DNA of 21,765 bases from Fen-999 sp035654135 (GCA_035654135.1 DASRXN010000103.1:1-21765); one strand, 5' to 3'. Shown: positions 1-7,797, numbered from the stretch's first letter. Made by a program: numbers and translations. Notes: a model not told the origin generated them from the sequence alone.

Positions 1-1
1 G

Positions 2-130
2 AAACTTTATGAGCTGTTCACCGCCGCCAACATCGCCCGCCGGGCCGGCCGCGACCTGTTGCAGGAAATGGCGGACCGGCTCGATGCCGACATTGCTGCC
101 GCCCGCAGCCAGCTGGCCGAGGCTACCTAG
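2..130 (+). CDS. C-terminal fragment of an unidentified protein (5' end outside the window)
   Basis: Frame 2 is open from the window edge to a TAG at 128-130 and gives 42 residues, beginning KLYELFTAANIARRAGRDLL and ending QLAEAT. The tail is alanine- and arginine-rich and looks helical, possibly a short coiled coil. I do not recognise the family and no domain is visible in so short a piece. The stop codon overlaps that of the convergent Sel1-repeat gene: the tetranucleotide CTAG at 127-130 supplies TAG on both strands. Codon use matches the neighbouring genes, which supports it being coding, but it could be a chance open frame. Confidence 0.5.
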   Translation, partial: KLYELFTAANIARRAGRDLLQEMADRLDADIAAARSQLAEAT

Positions 131-1794
131 TTCAACCGACGCCCCTGTTCGACTCGCTCGAGAAACGCCAGTGCCTGCGCATGACCGAGCGTGGCGGCAG
201 CGCGCAGCCACTTCATCGCCAGGCGCGGATTGCTCGCCGCGCCGGCACCGCGATAGTAGGCACTGCCCAGTTCATACTGGGCCTCGACCTCGCCCAGCAG
301 CGCCGACCGGCGCAGCCAGCGCAGGCCGGCACGGGCGTCTCGGCGCGCGCCATGGCCGTGCAACAGGCAATAGCCGAGGCTGTACATGGCGTAGGCATCC
401 TCATGCTGCGCCACCGCCTGCTCGTACCAGCGCAACGCCTCGCGGGCGCTCATCGCCACGCCCCAGCCGTAGTAGTACATGTCGCCGAGCGCAATCTTGG
501 CATCGAACAGCGTCGCCGCCTTGCGGTACCAGAGCACCGCCTGCGCCAGATCCGGCTCACCGCCGACGCCGTAGCGCAAACACTCCGCCAGCATCAGCGC
601 CGCGCGGCGGTGACCCAGTTCGGCTGCCTTGCGATAGCAGCGCACCGCACTCGCGACGTTGTCCGGGCCGCCATGGAACAAGCGTTCGGCCCGCGCAAAC
701 CAGTAACGCTCCAGTTCGCCCAGCGCGGAAGACCAGCCACCCTCCGCCGCCGCGCGCAGCAATACCTCGCCGCACGATGGATCGACTGCGGTGCCGATGC
801 CATGCAGCACGCAACGCCCGAGTTCCGCCAGGCCGTGTGGGTCGCCGGCGTTGGCCGCGAACCGGTAATGCTCGACCGCCTTGACCGGATCGGCGGCCAT
901 ACCCTCGCCATGCTCGTGACACTCGCCCAGCCAGACATGCGCTTGCGCATCGCCCGCCTCGACGGCACGGCGATACCAGGCGACGGCCAGTTCCTTGTTC
1001 TCGGTGACTGCATCGCCCCAGCGATAGCAGTGCGCGACCTTCAGGCAGGCGCGGGCATGGCCCTGACGAGCCGCCGACCGCCACCAGCGCAGTGCCTCGA
1101 TCAAGTTGACGCTCTCGCCTGCCCGCCCGGCGGCCCAAGCTTCGCCCAGTTCGAATGAAGCTTCACGGTTGTCCCGGTCAGCCGCCTGCCGGTACCAGTC
1201 GAGCCCGGCCCCGATATCGGCGGCGACACCGAGCCCGAAGGTATGACACTGGCCGAGCATGAACATGGCGCCGCTCATGCCCTTGTTCGCGGCCGCCTCG
1301 AACCACCTGACTGCCTCGACCCGGTCCGCCGCCACACCTTCGCCGGCGTAGAGGCAGAGGGCACACGCGAACATCGCGGCCGTCACGCCAAGTTCGGCGG
1401 AGGCACGCCACAGCCGCACCGCTACGGCACGATCCTCCGGCACGCCGCGGCCAAAATAATGGCAGCGTGCCAGCAGGTCGAGCGCGCGCGGCTGACCCCT
1501 GTCGGCGGCCATCTTCAGGAGGCGTGCCGCCTCCGCATAATTGCGCGACAGTTCAAAACCGTGATACAGACGCCAGGCCAGCTCCGCCTGCGCCGACGGA
1601 TTGCCGCCTTCGGCCATGCGCCTCAATTCCGCAAGCGCCACCTGCCGCCAGAAGTCATCGGCAGGTCCGAGCAGTTCCAGGCCCTGGGTGGCACCCCGCT
1701 CGATGAGGCTGCTGTCCAGCACGTCCCGGAACAGGCCAAGGACCGCCGAGGGACGCAGCGGGACGAGAGAGGTCGTGGCGACAGGGATAGTCAT
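127..1794 (-). CDS. Sel1-like (TPR-type) repeat protein, 555 aa
   Basis: The protein is almost entirely tandem Sel1-like repeats of about 36 residues from roughly residue 66 to the C-terminus, about 12 copies. Repeats show the family pattern A-x-x-x-L-G-x-x-x-x-x-G-x-G-V-x-x-D...A-x-x-W-x-x-x-A-A, for example FMLGQCHTFGLGVAADIGAG. No signal peptide or membrane segment is visible, so it is probably cytoplasmic. Sel1 repeats form alpha-helical solenoids that act as protein-binding scaffolds; the partner cannot be told from sequence. The first 65 residues lack clear repeats. ATG at 1794 is the only good start in frame, although the Shine-Dalgarno is weak. It is divergent from xseA across about 94 bases that contain an inverted repeat. 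Family assignment is sure; cellular role is unknown. Confidence 0.9.
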   Translation of the reverse strand: MTIPVATTSLVPLRPSAVLGLFRDVLDSSLIERGATQGLELLGPADDFWRQVALAELRRMAEGGNPSAQAELAWRLYHGFELSRNYAEAARLLKMAADRGQPRALDLLARCHYFGRGVPEDRAVAVRLWRASAELGVTAAMFACALCLYAGEGVAADRVEAVRWFEAAANKGMSGAMFMLGQCHTFGLGVAADIGAGLDWYRQAADRDNREASFELGEAWAAGRAGESVNLIEALRWWRSAARQGHARACLKVAHCYRWGDAVTENKELAVAWYRRAVEAGDAQAHVWLGECHEHGEGMAADPVKAVEHYRFAANAGDPHGLAELGRCVLHGIGTAVDPSCGEVLLRAAAEGGWSSALGELERYWFARAERLFHGGPDNVASAVRCYRKAAELGHRRAALMLAECLRYGVGGEPDLAQAVLWYRKAATLFDAKIALGDMYYYGWGVAMSAREALRWYEQAVAQHEDAYAMYSLGYCLLHGHGARRDARAGLRWLRRSALLGEVEAQYELGSAYYRGAGAASNPRLAMKWLRAAATLGHAQALAFLERVEQGRRLN

Positions 1795-1830
1795 ATGGAT
1801 GTGAGCTTAACGAGTTTCCTTGCGCCCGTA

Positions 1831-1851
1831 TTCCACAAAAACTGTGGAAAA
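1831..1851. promoter_or_regulatory. Inverted repeat with a DnaA-box-like arm between the Sel1 gene and xseA
   Basis: TTCCACA (1831-1837) and TGTGGAA (1843-1849) form a perfect 7-bp inverted repeat around AAAAC. Read on the minus strand, 1843-1851 is TTTTCCACA, which fits the relaxed DnaA-box consensus TTWTNCACA. The other arm, TATTCCACA, misses it by one position. It lies in the divergent intergenic region, so it could equally be an operator or a small hairpin. DnaA binding is only a possibility. Confidence 0.35.
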
Positions 1852-1888
1852 GTCCGTGATTCCCGCGTTAACATGACGCTCCCATCCA

Positions 1889-3172
1889 GTGCCGCCTGCC
1901 GGTCCACACCCCGCCGTGCTTGCTGAAATCGTCACCGTCACCGAACTGAATCGCCTCGCCCGCTCAGCCCTCGAGCGCGAATTTCCGCTGCTCTGGGTCG
2001 CCGGCGAAGTGTCGAACCTGACCCGCGCGCCGTCCGGCCACGTCTACTTCACCCTCAAGGATGCCGGCGCGCAGGTTCGTTGCGCCATGTTCCGCTCGCG
2101 AGCGCAGACGCTGCCCTGGCAACTGGAAAACGGCCAGCAGGTCGAGGCAAGGGCGTTGGTGACGATCTACGAGGCCCGCGGCGATTTCCAGCTGAACGTC
2201 GAAAACCTGCGTCGGGCAGGACTCGGGCGGCTCTACGAGGCCTTCCTGCGCCTGAAGGAAAAACTGGCGACCGAAGGACTGTTCGCCGAGGCACGGAAGC
2301 GACCGCTGCCGCGTTTTCCGCGCCGCATTGGTGTCATCACCTCGCCACGCGCTGCCGCGCTACGCGACGTCCTCGTCACGCTGAAGCGACGCGCGCCGAA
2401 TGTTCCCGTCATTGTCTACCCGACCTTGGTGCAGGGCACCGATGCCGCCGGCCAGGTAGCGGAAGCGCTCAGGACGGCGGGCGAACGTGACGAATGCGAC
2501 CTGCTGCTGGTCGTGCGCGGCGGCGGCAGCCTCGAAGACCTCTGGGCCTTCAACGAGGAAATCGTAGCCCGCGCCATTGTCGCCAGCCCGATTCCCGTCA
2601 TTGCCGGCGTCGGCCACGAGACCGACATCACCATCGCCGATCTCGCCGCCGACCGGCGTGCCGCTACGCCCACGGCCGCGGCGGAAATCGCCAGCGCTGG
2701 CTGGTTCGATGCTGCCGACGAGATGACCCGACTCGCCGCTGGCCTGCGCGCCGCCATGCGGGCCCGGATCGAGAACCGGATGCAGCGCGTCGACCTGCTG
2801 GCCCGGCAACTGGTGCATCCGGCCGCGCGGCTGGCCAGAAGCCGACAGCGACTCGATCATCTGGCAACCCGTCTCGCGGCGGCCTGCGACCGGCTCGCGG
2901 CACGCCGTCGCCAGCGGCTCACTACACTGCGTCTACGCCTCGCCCAGGCACGGCCGAACCTCGAACTGCGCCGCACCAAGCTGGAACGACTGTCGGCCAG
3001 CCTGACCGCGCTGAACCCGCGGGCGGCGCTCGCCCGCGGCTATGTCCTGGTGCGCGACCCCGCAGGGCAACTGGTGCGCAGCCATCGCCAACTCACCGCC
3101 GGCATGGCCCTGTCGCTGCGCTTTGCTGACGGTGGCGCCGAGGCTCTTGTCAGCAAGATAATTCCCGACTAG
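1889..3172 (+). CDS. xseA: Exodeoxyribonuclease VII large subunit
   Basis: Catalytic subunit of exonuclease VII, which degrades single-stranded DNA from either end to oligonucleotides; the small subunit XseB is not in this window. The N-terminal OB-fold covers about residues 15-110 (VTELNRLARSALEREFPLLW, then GHVYFTLKDAGAQVRCAMFR). The nuclease domain follows: VITSPRAAALRD at 149-160, the RGGGSLEDLWAFNEE block at 210-224, and GVGHETDITIADLAADRRAA at 240-259. An arginine-rich coiled-coil stretch leads to the C-terminal NPRAALARGYVLV motif. At 427 residues it is slightly shorter than the 456 of E. coli but complete. GTG at 1889 gives the usual N-terminus; GTG at 1916 is an alternative, and neither has a clear Shine-Dalgarno. 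It is followed after 42 bases by sodB, whose promoter overlaps the end of this gene. Confidence 0.97.
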   Translation: MPPAGPHPAVLAEIVTVTELNRLARSALEREFPLLWVAGEVSNLTRAPSGHVYFTLKDAGAQVRCAMFRSRAQTLPWQLENGQQVEARALVTIYEARGDFQLNVENLRRAGLGRLYEAFLRLKEKLATEGLFAEARKRPLPRFPRRIGVITSPRAAALRDVLVTLKRRAPNVPVIVYPTLVQGTDAAGQVAEALRTAGERDECDLLLVVRGGGSLEDLWAFNEEIVARAIVASPIPVIAGVGHETDITIADLAADRRAATPTAAAEIASAGWFDAADEMTRLAAGLRAAMRARIENRMQRVDLLARQLVHPAARLARSRQRLDHLATRLAAACDRLAARRRQRLTTLRLRLAQARPNLELRRTKLERLSASLTALNPRAALARGYVLVRDPAGQLVRSHRQLTAGMALSLRFADGGAEALVSKIIPD

Positions 3173-3175
3173 AAT
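3147..3175 (+). promoter_or_regulatory. Sigma70-type promoter of sodB
   Basis: TTGTCA at 3147-3152 (5 of 6 against TTGACA), a 17-base spacer, and TAGAAT at 3170-3175 (5 of 6 against TATAAT). The -10 begins on the xseA stop codon. Transcription would start near 3182, leaving about 33 bases of leader before the sodB ATG. No Fur-like palindrome was seen around it. Confidence 0.65.
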
Positions 3176-3214
3176 TGTCGGACTTCAAATAACCACTCGA
3201 CCTGGAGAGCCAAA

Positions 3215-3799
3215 ATGGAACACACCCTGCCTGCCCTGCCCTACGCGATGGACGCCCTGGCGCCGCATATGTCGAAGGAAACCTTCGAGTACCACTACGG
3301 CAAGCATCACCAGGCCTACGTCACCAACCTCAACAACCTGATCAAGGGCACCGAGTACGAGAACCTCGATCTCGACGCCATCGTCAAGAAGGCGCCGGCC
3401 GGCGGCATCTACAACAACGCCGCCCAGGTCTCGAACCACACCTTCTTCTGGAACTGCATGAAAGTCAGTGGCGGCGGTACGCCGAGCGGCGCGCTGGCCG
3501 ACGCGATCAACAAGAAGTGGGGCTCGTTCGACGACTTCAAGAAGGCCTTCCAGACCTCCGCGGTCGGCAACTTCGGCTCCGGCTGGACCTGGCTGGTGAA
3601 GAAGGCCGACGGCTCGGTGGACATCGTCAACATGGGCGCCGCCGGCACGCCGCTGACCACCGGCGACAAGGCGCTGCTGTGCATCGACGTCTGGGAACAC
3701 GCCTACTACATCGACTACCGCAATGCGCGGCCCAAGTTCGTCGAGACCTTCCTCAACCACCTCGCCAACTGGGATTTCGCCGCGAAGAATTTCGGCTGA
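3215..3799 (+). CDS. sodB: Iron superoxide dismutase
   Basis: Converts superoxide to oxygen and hydrogen peroxide in the cytoplasm. The 194-residue product spans the whole Fe/Mn-SOD family. Metal ligands are H27 (YHYGKHH region), H75 (AAQVSNHTFFW), D158 and H162 (DVWEHAYYIDY). Gln71 in the NNAAQ segment is the second-shell residue typical of iron rather than manganese enzymes, so an Fe enzyme is inferred. No signal peptide is present. ATG at 3215 is preceded by a good Shine-Dalgarno, TGGAGAG, and by a near-consensus promoter overlapping the xseA stop. A strong intrinsic terminator follows the stop codon, so the gene is probably transcribed on its own. Confidence 0.98.
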   Translation: MEHTLPALPYAMDALAPHMSKETFEYHYGKHHQAYVTNLNNLIKGTEYENLDLDAIVKKAPAGGIYNNAAQVSNHTFFWNCMKVSGGGTPSGALADAINKKWGSFDDFKKAFQTSAVGNFGSGWTWLVKKADGSVDIVNMGAAGTPLTTGDKALLCIDVWEHAYYIDYRNARPKFVETFLNHLANWDFAAKNFG

Positions 3800-3825
3800 G
3801 ACCAGACTCTTTTTTCGACGCGACG

Positions 3826-3853
3826 ACGGGCACCTCGGTGCCCGTTTTCTTTG
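3826..3853 (+). terminator. Intrinsic terminator after sodB
   Basis: ACGGGCAC (3826-3833) pairs with GTGCCCGT (3838-3845) around a CTCG tetraloop, followed directly by a T-rich run, TTTCTTTG. Classic Rho-independent structure 27 bases after the sodB stop. Confidence 0.88.
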
Positions 3854-4054
3854 TCGCGCCGCTCCTTGGCCAAAGCGGACGTCGAGCGTACCGCGCAGGG
3901 GTTGCAGGATGATTCCTACATGCGAAACGGCGGCGTCCGACAGCCTCCACCCCCGCGCACTCCTACGATGGAATCGTCCCACGGGGCTGCCGACTGTATG
4001 GCAATGGGGCCGACAGCGGCCCGCTCGCGGGCTCACATTTCAGAGGAGAGAACC

Positions 4055-4687
4055 ATGATTGCCAAGTCCCCAGTCCGATTTCTTGCGCTCATTATCGTTC
4101 TGGCTTCCGGCATTGCCTGGGCCGAAGGCAACGCGCCCGAGGCCTTGGTCAAGGACGTGACCGATCAGGTCCTGGCCGTGCTTCGCCAAGACAAGGACAT
4201 ACAGTCCGGAAACCGGCAACGCGCCATGTCCGTCATCGAGACCAAAGTCGCGCCGCACTTCGACTTCACCCGCATGACCGGCCTCGCGACCGGCCGCGCC
4301 TGGCAGCAGGCGAGCCCGTCCCAGCGCGAAGCCCTGAGCACCCAATTCCGCACCCTGCTCGTACGTACTTACGCCAACGCGCTGATCGCCTACCGCGACC
4401 AGACGGTGAGCTTCAAGCCTTCGCCGCCGCAGAAGGGCGATGACGTGACGGTGCGCAGCCAGATCAACAAGCCAGGCGGCGAGTCGATTGCCATCGACTA
4501 CAGCCTGGCCAAGACCCAAGGAGACTGGAAGGTGTACGACGTCGCCATCGCCGGCGTAAGCCTGGTCACCAACTATCGCAGCACCTTTGCCACCGAAGTC
4601 CAGAAGGGTGGTGTCGATGGCCTGTTGAAGTCGCTGCAAGAAAAGAACCATCACCTTGAAGAGGCCCACGGTAAGCCCACTGCCTGA
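4055..4687 (+). CDS. MlaC/Ttg2D-family exported phospholipid-binding protein
   Basis: The 210-residue protein has a signal peptide, a hydrophobic core LALIIVLASG followed by AWA at 21-23, and a mature MlaC-like domain (toluene-tolerance Ttg2 family). Recognisable blocks are VAPHFDFTRMTGLATGRAW, the QREALSTQFRTLLVRTYANA helix, and DWKVYDVAIAGVSLVTNYRS near the C-terminus. MlaC carries phospholipids across the periplasm between MlaA and the MlaFEDB transporter. Here none of mlaA, mlaF, mlaE, mlaD or mlaB is adjacent, so this is an orphan copy and its partner is unclear. ATG at 4055 has a strong Shine-Dalgarno, AGAGGAGAG; longer readings of the frame lack one and would bury the signal peptide. 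The 200 bases upstream show no convincing promoter. Confidence 0.9.
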   Translation: MIAKSPVRFLALIIVLASGIAWAEGNAPEALVKDVTDQVLAVLRQDKDIQSGNRQRAMSVIETKVAPHFDFTRMTGLATGRAWQQASPSQREALSTQFRTLLVRTYANALIAYRDQTVSFKPSPPQKGDDVTVRSQINKPGGESIAIDYSLAKTQGDWKVYDVAIAGVSLVTNYRSTFATEVQKGGVDGLLKSLQEKNHHLEEAHGKPTA

Positions 4688-4850
4688 GCGGCAGCCAGGG
4701 AACTCCGCAGGCGACGGCGGCCGTTGGGCAATGCCTTCAATGCCTATGTTGCTGAGCGGGAAACGGCTCGCTTCGGTCTGATCATTGAACTTATTGGCGG
4801 CAACCGCCATCAACCCACTTGGGAGATCAACGCCCGACGGGAGAGTTCAG

Positions 4851-6419
4851 ATGAGCACCGCACCAGGCAACGAAGGCGGCCCGGACCTGACTCTGGGTAT
4901 TCCTGTGGACGAGTTCGCCGACACCGCGATGCGGGTGGGTCACGTGGGCGACGAGGCCGTCCTGGTTGCGCGCCGCGGCAAAGAGTTCTTTGCCATCGGA
5001 GCAAACTGTTCGCATTACAACGGGCCGCTGGCGGACGGGATTGTCGTGGACGACACCGTGCGCTGCCCCTGGCATCACGCGTGTTTCAGCCTGCGCACCG
5101 GCGAAGCGCTGCATGCCCCTGCCTTCAGCCCGGTCTCGTGCTGGGTTACCGAGGTGATCGACGCGAAGGTATTCGTCCGAACGCGAAAGGAAATGCCGGC
5201 AGCGGCAAATCGGACAGAGCCCGGCCCGCGCCGCGGGCGGCCGCCGGGCCGGATCGTCATTGTCGGCGGCGGCGCAGCCGGTTTCGCGGCGGCCAACAAG
5301 CTGCGTCGCGACCAATACCAGGGTAGCATCGTCATGCTGAGCCACGAAGACGCGGCGCCGGTCGACCGACCCAACCTCTCGAAGGATTACCTTGCCGGCA
5401 ATGCGCCGGAAGAGTGGCTGCCGTTGCGGCCGGACCATTTCTACAGCGAGAACGGGATCGACCTGCGGCTCAACACCAGAGTCACGCACATCGACGTTGC
5501 CGCGCGCGAGGTCGACCTCGACAACGGCGGCCGCGTTGCGTACGACAAGCTGCTCCTTGCCACCGGCGCCGAGCCGATGCGCCTGCCGCTGGCCGGTATG
5601 GACTTGCCGCACGTGCGCACCTTGCGCTCCTGCACGGACAGCCGCGCCATCGCCGCGCGGGCTGGAACGGCGCGGCGTGCCGTGGTCATGGGGGCTAGCT
5701 TCATCGGCCTCGAAGCGGCGGCATCGTTGCGCGCGCGGGGCATCGAGGTCCATGTCGTGGCACCGGAGGCCATACCGATGGTGCGTGTCCTGGGACGGCA
5801 AATGGGTGAGTTCATTCGTCGCCTGCACGAGGAGCATGGCGTGATATTCCATCTCGAAGACACGGCAACGGCCATCGACGACACGAAAGTCATGTTGCGC
5901 AGCGGCGGCACGATCGATGCGGACATCGTCGTCGTTGGCGTTGGCGTGCGCCCGCGCGTCGCCTTGGCCGAGACCGCTGGACTCGCGATCGACCGCGGCG
6001 TGCTCGTCAATGCATTCCTGGAAACCAGCGCGCACGGAGTCTTTGCGGCGGGCGACATCGCTCGCTGGCCCGATCGGCACACCGGCGAGAACGTTCGCGT
6101 CGAGCATTGGGTCGTCGCCGAGCGCCAGGGACAAACGGCGGCGCTCAACATGCTCGGTGCCAACGAGAAGTACGACGCGGTGCCGTTCTTCTGGAGCCAG
6201 CATTACGATGTTCCGATCAACTACGTCGGCCACGCCGAGACCTGGGACGAACTGACCGTCGAGGGCGACATCGCCGCCCGGGATTGCCTGGTGTCCTACA
6301 AGCGCAACGGCCGCGTGCTCGCGGTCGCGTCGATGGGCCGCGACGTGGCCAGTCTCACCACCGAGCTGGCCATGGAGAGTTTAAATGGGCAAGGCGATTC
6401 CGGAATAGAGGCCGCGTGA
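4851..6419 (+). CDS. Rieske [2Fe-2S]/FAD-dependent pyridine nucleotide-disulfide oxidoreductase fusion (AIFM3-like ferredoxin reductase)
   Basis: A 522-residue two-module protein. Residues about 15-112 form a Rieske ferredoxin domain with ligands C53-x-H55 and C72-x2-H75 (CPWHHACF). Residues about 133-522 are a flavoprotein reductase: first dinucleotide motif VGGGAAG at 138-144, the PVDRPNLSKDYLAG segment, a second motif VMGASFIGLEAA at 279-290 for NAD(P)H, and FAAGD at 398-402 contacting FAD. This resembles AIFM3-type proteins and ferredoxin reductases of oxygenase systems, with the electron carrier fused to the reductase. It likely moves electrons from NAD(P)H through FAD to the Rieske cluster; the acceptor is unknown. 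No oxygenase is nearby. No signal peptide is present. ATG 4851 follows the Shine-Dalgarno GGGAGAG. It is convergent with the anti-sigma gene. Confidence 0.92.
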   Translation: MSTAPGNEGGPDLTLGIPVDEFADTAMRVGHVGDEAVLVARRGKEFFAIGANCSHYNGPLADGIVVDDTVRCPWHHACFSLRTGEALHAPAFSPVSCWVTEVIDAKVFVRTRKEMPAAANRTEPGPRRGRPPGRIVIVGGGAAGFAAANKLRRDQYQGSIVMLSHEDAAPVDRPNLSKDYLAGNAPEEWLPLRPDHFYSENGIDLRLNTRVTHIDVAAREVDLDNGGRVAYDKLLLATGAEPMRLPLAGMDLPHVRTLRSCTDSRAIAARAGTARRAVVMGASFIGLEAAASLRARGIEVHVVAPEAIPMVRVLGRQMGEFIRRLHEEHGVIFHLEDTATAIDDTKVMLRSGGTIDADIVVVGVGVRPRVALAETAGLAIDRGVLVNAFLETSAHGVFAAGDIARWPDRHTGENVRVEHWVVAERQGQTAALNMLGANEKYDAVPFFWSQHYDVPINYVGHAETWDELTVEGDIAARDCLVSYKRNGRVLAVASMGRDVASLTTELAMESLNGQGDSGIEAA

Positions 6420-6462
6420 AAGTCAGCCGTCGTGGTACGCCGTGCATTCGTGCCCGGGCCGG

Positions 6463-7218
6463 CTACAGCAGCCCGACCAGCTGCCGAAGTTCCGCCGCGT
6501 CGACATCCGACACGGCGCGGAACGTCATTCCGTCCGCAGTCTTGCCAAGGAGGTGATAGCCCTGCGCCGTCGTCAGCGCCGGGATTGCAGTTTCCATGCG
6601 GTCCGCCGGCCAGATGAAGACATCGATGAAATGATGCCGGCGCTTGTAGACCACGACCGCGACGAGGTGGTGGTCGACGTAATCCAGCCGCCCACCGACG
6701 AGCGGAAAGCCTTCGGCGGCAAGATCGCGTACCGGCGGCGAGAAATCGACCCGGCCGTTGAACCACGGCTTCACTGTGTGCTGGTCGGTCGAGGCAATGT
6801 CGATCACATGATTGGTCAGCAGGGCGCGTGCGTGGCTCGCGACCAACTCGTCGGCGAGGCCGTCGTCCATCGCTGCCTGCCGCGGAATGAAGATCGCCAG
6901 CAGGAACGCCGCGCAGGCGGTGGCGAACACGCCCGCGCCGGTCAAGACTTTCCAGTCGAACTTCCGACCCACCGCCGGTAGCCGGCGATGCGAGTCGGGC
7001 GCCGGCAGCGCCGCCACGATCCGCTCGCGCAGCGAAGCACTTGCCTGATGGCGGGTCGAAGACCGGCGGATCTCAGCCGACAGTTCCTGTTGTCGCTGGC
7101 GCAGCGAGCGGCATTCGGCGCACGACGCGATGTGCGCGGCGAGCGCTTCCTCGTCGCGCGCGTCGAGTTCTCGGTCGATCGATATCGGCACGAGCCGTTT
7201 TGCTTCGCTACAGTCCAT
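6463..7218 (-). CDS. Zinc-finger transmembrane anti-sigma factor for the adjacent ECF sigma factor
   Basis: A 251-residue anti-sigma factor of the zf-HC2 (ZAS) class. The H-x3-C-x2-C motif is H29, C33, C36 (HIASCAEC). A single membrane segment runs from about residue 91 to 111 (GVFATACAAFLLAIFI), and the remaining 140 residues should be periplasmic and sense the signal. The cytoplasmic part would hold the sigma factor until the signal releases it. The start at 7218 is chosen because GAGG lies 6 bases upstream; an in-frame ATG at 7236 has no Shine-Dalgarno. The start overlaps the end of the sigma gene by 11 bases, indicating translational coupling. The periplasmic domain ends in a basic, aromatic segment (VVVYKRRHHFIDVFIW) and shows no recognised ligand-binding fold. 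Confidence 0.9.
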   Translation of the reverse strand: MDCSEAKRLVPISIDRELDARDEEALAAHIASCAECRSLRQRQQELSAEIRRSSTRHQASASLRERIVAALPAPDSHRRLPAVGRKFDWKVLTGAGVFATACAAFLLAIFIPRQAAMDDGLADELVASHARALLTNHVIDIASTDQHTVKPWFNGRVDFSPPVRDLAAEGFPLVGGRLDYVDHHLVAVVVYKRRHHFIDVFIWPADRMETAIPALTTAQGYHLLGKTADGMTFRAVSDVDAAELRQLVGLL

Positions 7219-7723
7219 GTCCAGCCTCGCCTCCATCCGCGGACAGGTAACGCACCAGCAGGTGACGAGCGCGCGCCAGACGCGACATCACGGTGCCGAT
7301 CGGGATGTCCAGCACGACGGCAATTTCCTTGTACGACATGTCCTCCAACTCCCGCAACACGATCACCTCGCGAAATTCCAGCGGCAGGCGTTCGATTGCG
7401 GCATCGACACGCCGGCAATCGTCGGCGCGCAGCGCCAGCGATTCCGGATTCGCTTCGAGGTCCGGCAGAGCATGAAGCTCCTCCTCGTACTCCACCTGCT
7501 CCTTGCCCGGCCGGTTGCGTGCCAGCCAGTTGAAGCAAGTGTTCCTGACGATGGCCAGCAGCCACGGCCTGGCGTTGTCTCCGCGCAACCCGTCAAACGA
7601 ATCGAAAGCCCGCAGGAATGCTTCCTGAACGACGTCGTCCGTATCCTGCGCGTCGCGCGCAAGCCAGCGCGCCAGATTGAAGGCGGAGTCCAGATGCGGC
7701 AAGACCAGCGCCTCGAAGCGCAT
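7208..7723 (-). CDS. ECF-type RNA polymerase sigma factor
   Basis: A sigma70 family protein of the extracytoplasmic-function type. Region 2 is about residues 12-70 (DAQDTDDVVQEAFLRAF, then PWLLAIVRNTCFNWLAR). Region 4 is about 108-157 (AIERLPLEFREVIVLRELED and the helix-turn-helix YKEIAVVLDIPIGTVMSRLA). Regions 1 and 3 are absent, as expected. The start is uncertain. ATG 7723 has the Shine-Dalgarno GAGAAGG and is favoured because the predicted promoter would start transcription near 7760. ATG 7756 adds 11 residues (MADDPILSRRR) but would leave a leader of only about 4 bases. It overlaps the anti-sigma gene by 11 bases and is divergent from the phosphoesterase operon. The same promoter-like motif faces both ways, which suggests autoregulation. 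The ECF subgroup is not assigned. Confidence 0.93.
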   Translation of the reverse strand: MRFEALVLPHLDSAFNLARWLARDAQDTDDVVQEAFLRAFDSFDGLRGDNARPWLLAIVRNTCFNWLARNRPGKEQVEYEEELHALPDLEANPESLALRADDCRRVDAAIERLPLEFREVIVLRELEDMSYKEIAVVLDIPIGTVMSRLARARHLLVRYLSADGGEAGHGL

Positions 7724-7766
7724 GCGCCTTCTCGACAAGATGGGGTCGTCAGCCATCGCATATAAG

Positions 7767-7797
7767 CAATACCGATTTTCCGATCCAAATATTCCCG
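7767..7797 (-). promoter_or_regulatory. Predicted ECF-dependent promoter of the sigma/anti-sigma operon
   Basis: On the minus strand the sequence reads CGGGAATA (complement of 7790-7797), 15 bases, then CGGTATTG (complement of 7767-7774). The same two octamers with the same spacing occur facing the other way upstream of the phosphoesterase gene. The arrangement fits a -35/-10 pair recognised by the ECF factor encoded just downstream. Transcription would start near 7760. Confidence 0.7.

Noticed and set aside
3851..4054. Upstream extension of the MlaC-like frame
   Set aside because: It would place 68 proline- and arginine-rich residues before an obvious signal peptide and starts within the sodB terminator.
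4795..4809. Small hairpin TGGCGG-CAA-CCGCCA upstream of the Rieske/FAD gene as an operator
   Set aside because: A 6-bp GC-rich stem is expected by chance here, and nothing else supports a site.
4688..4850. Search for the ECF motif before the Rieske/FAD gene
   Set aside because: CGGGAAAC and CGGTCTGA occur but are separated by 9 rather than 15 bases and mismatch, so membership in the ECF regulon is not supported.
4827..6233. 468-residue minus-strand open frame antisense to the Rieske/FAD gene
   Set aside because: Composition typical of antisense frames; the plus-strand gene has all family motifs.
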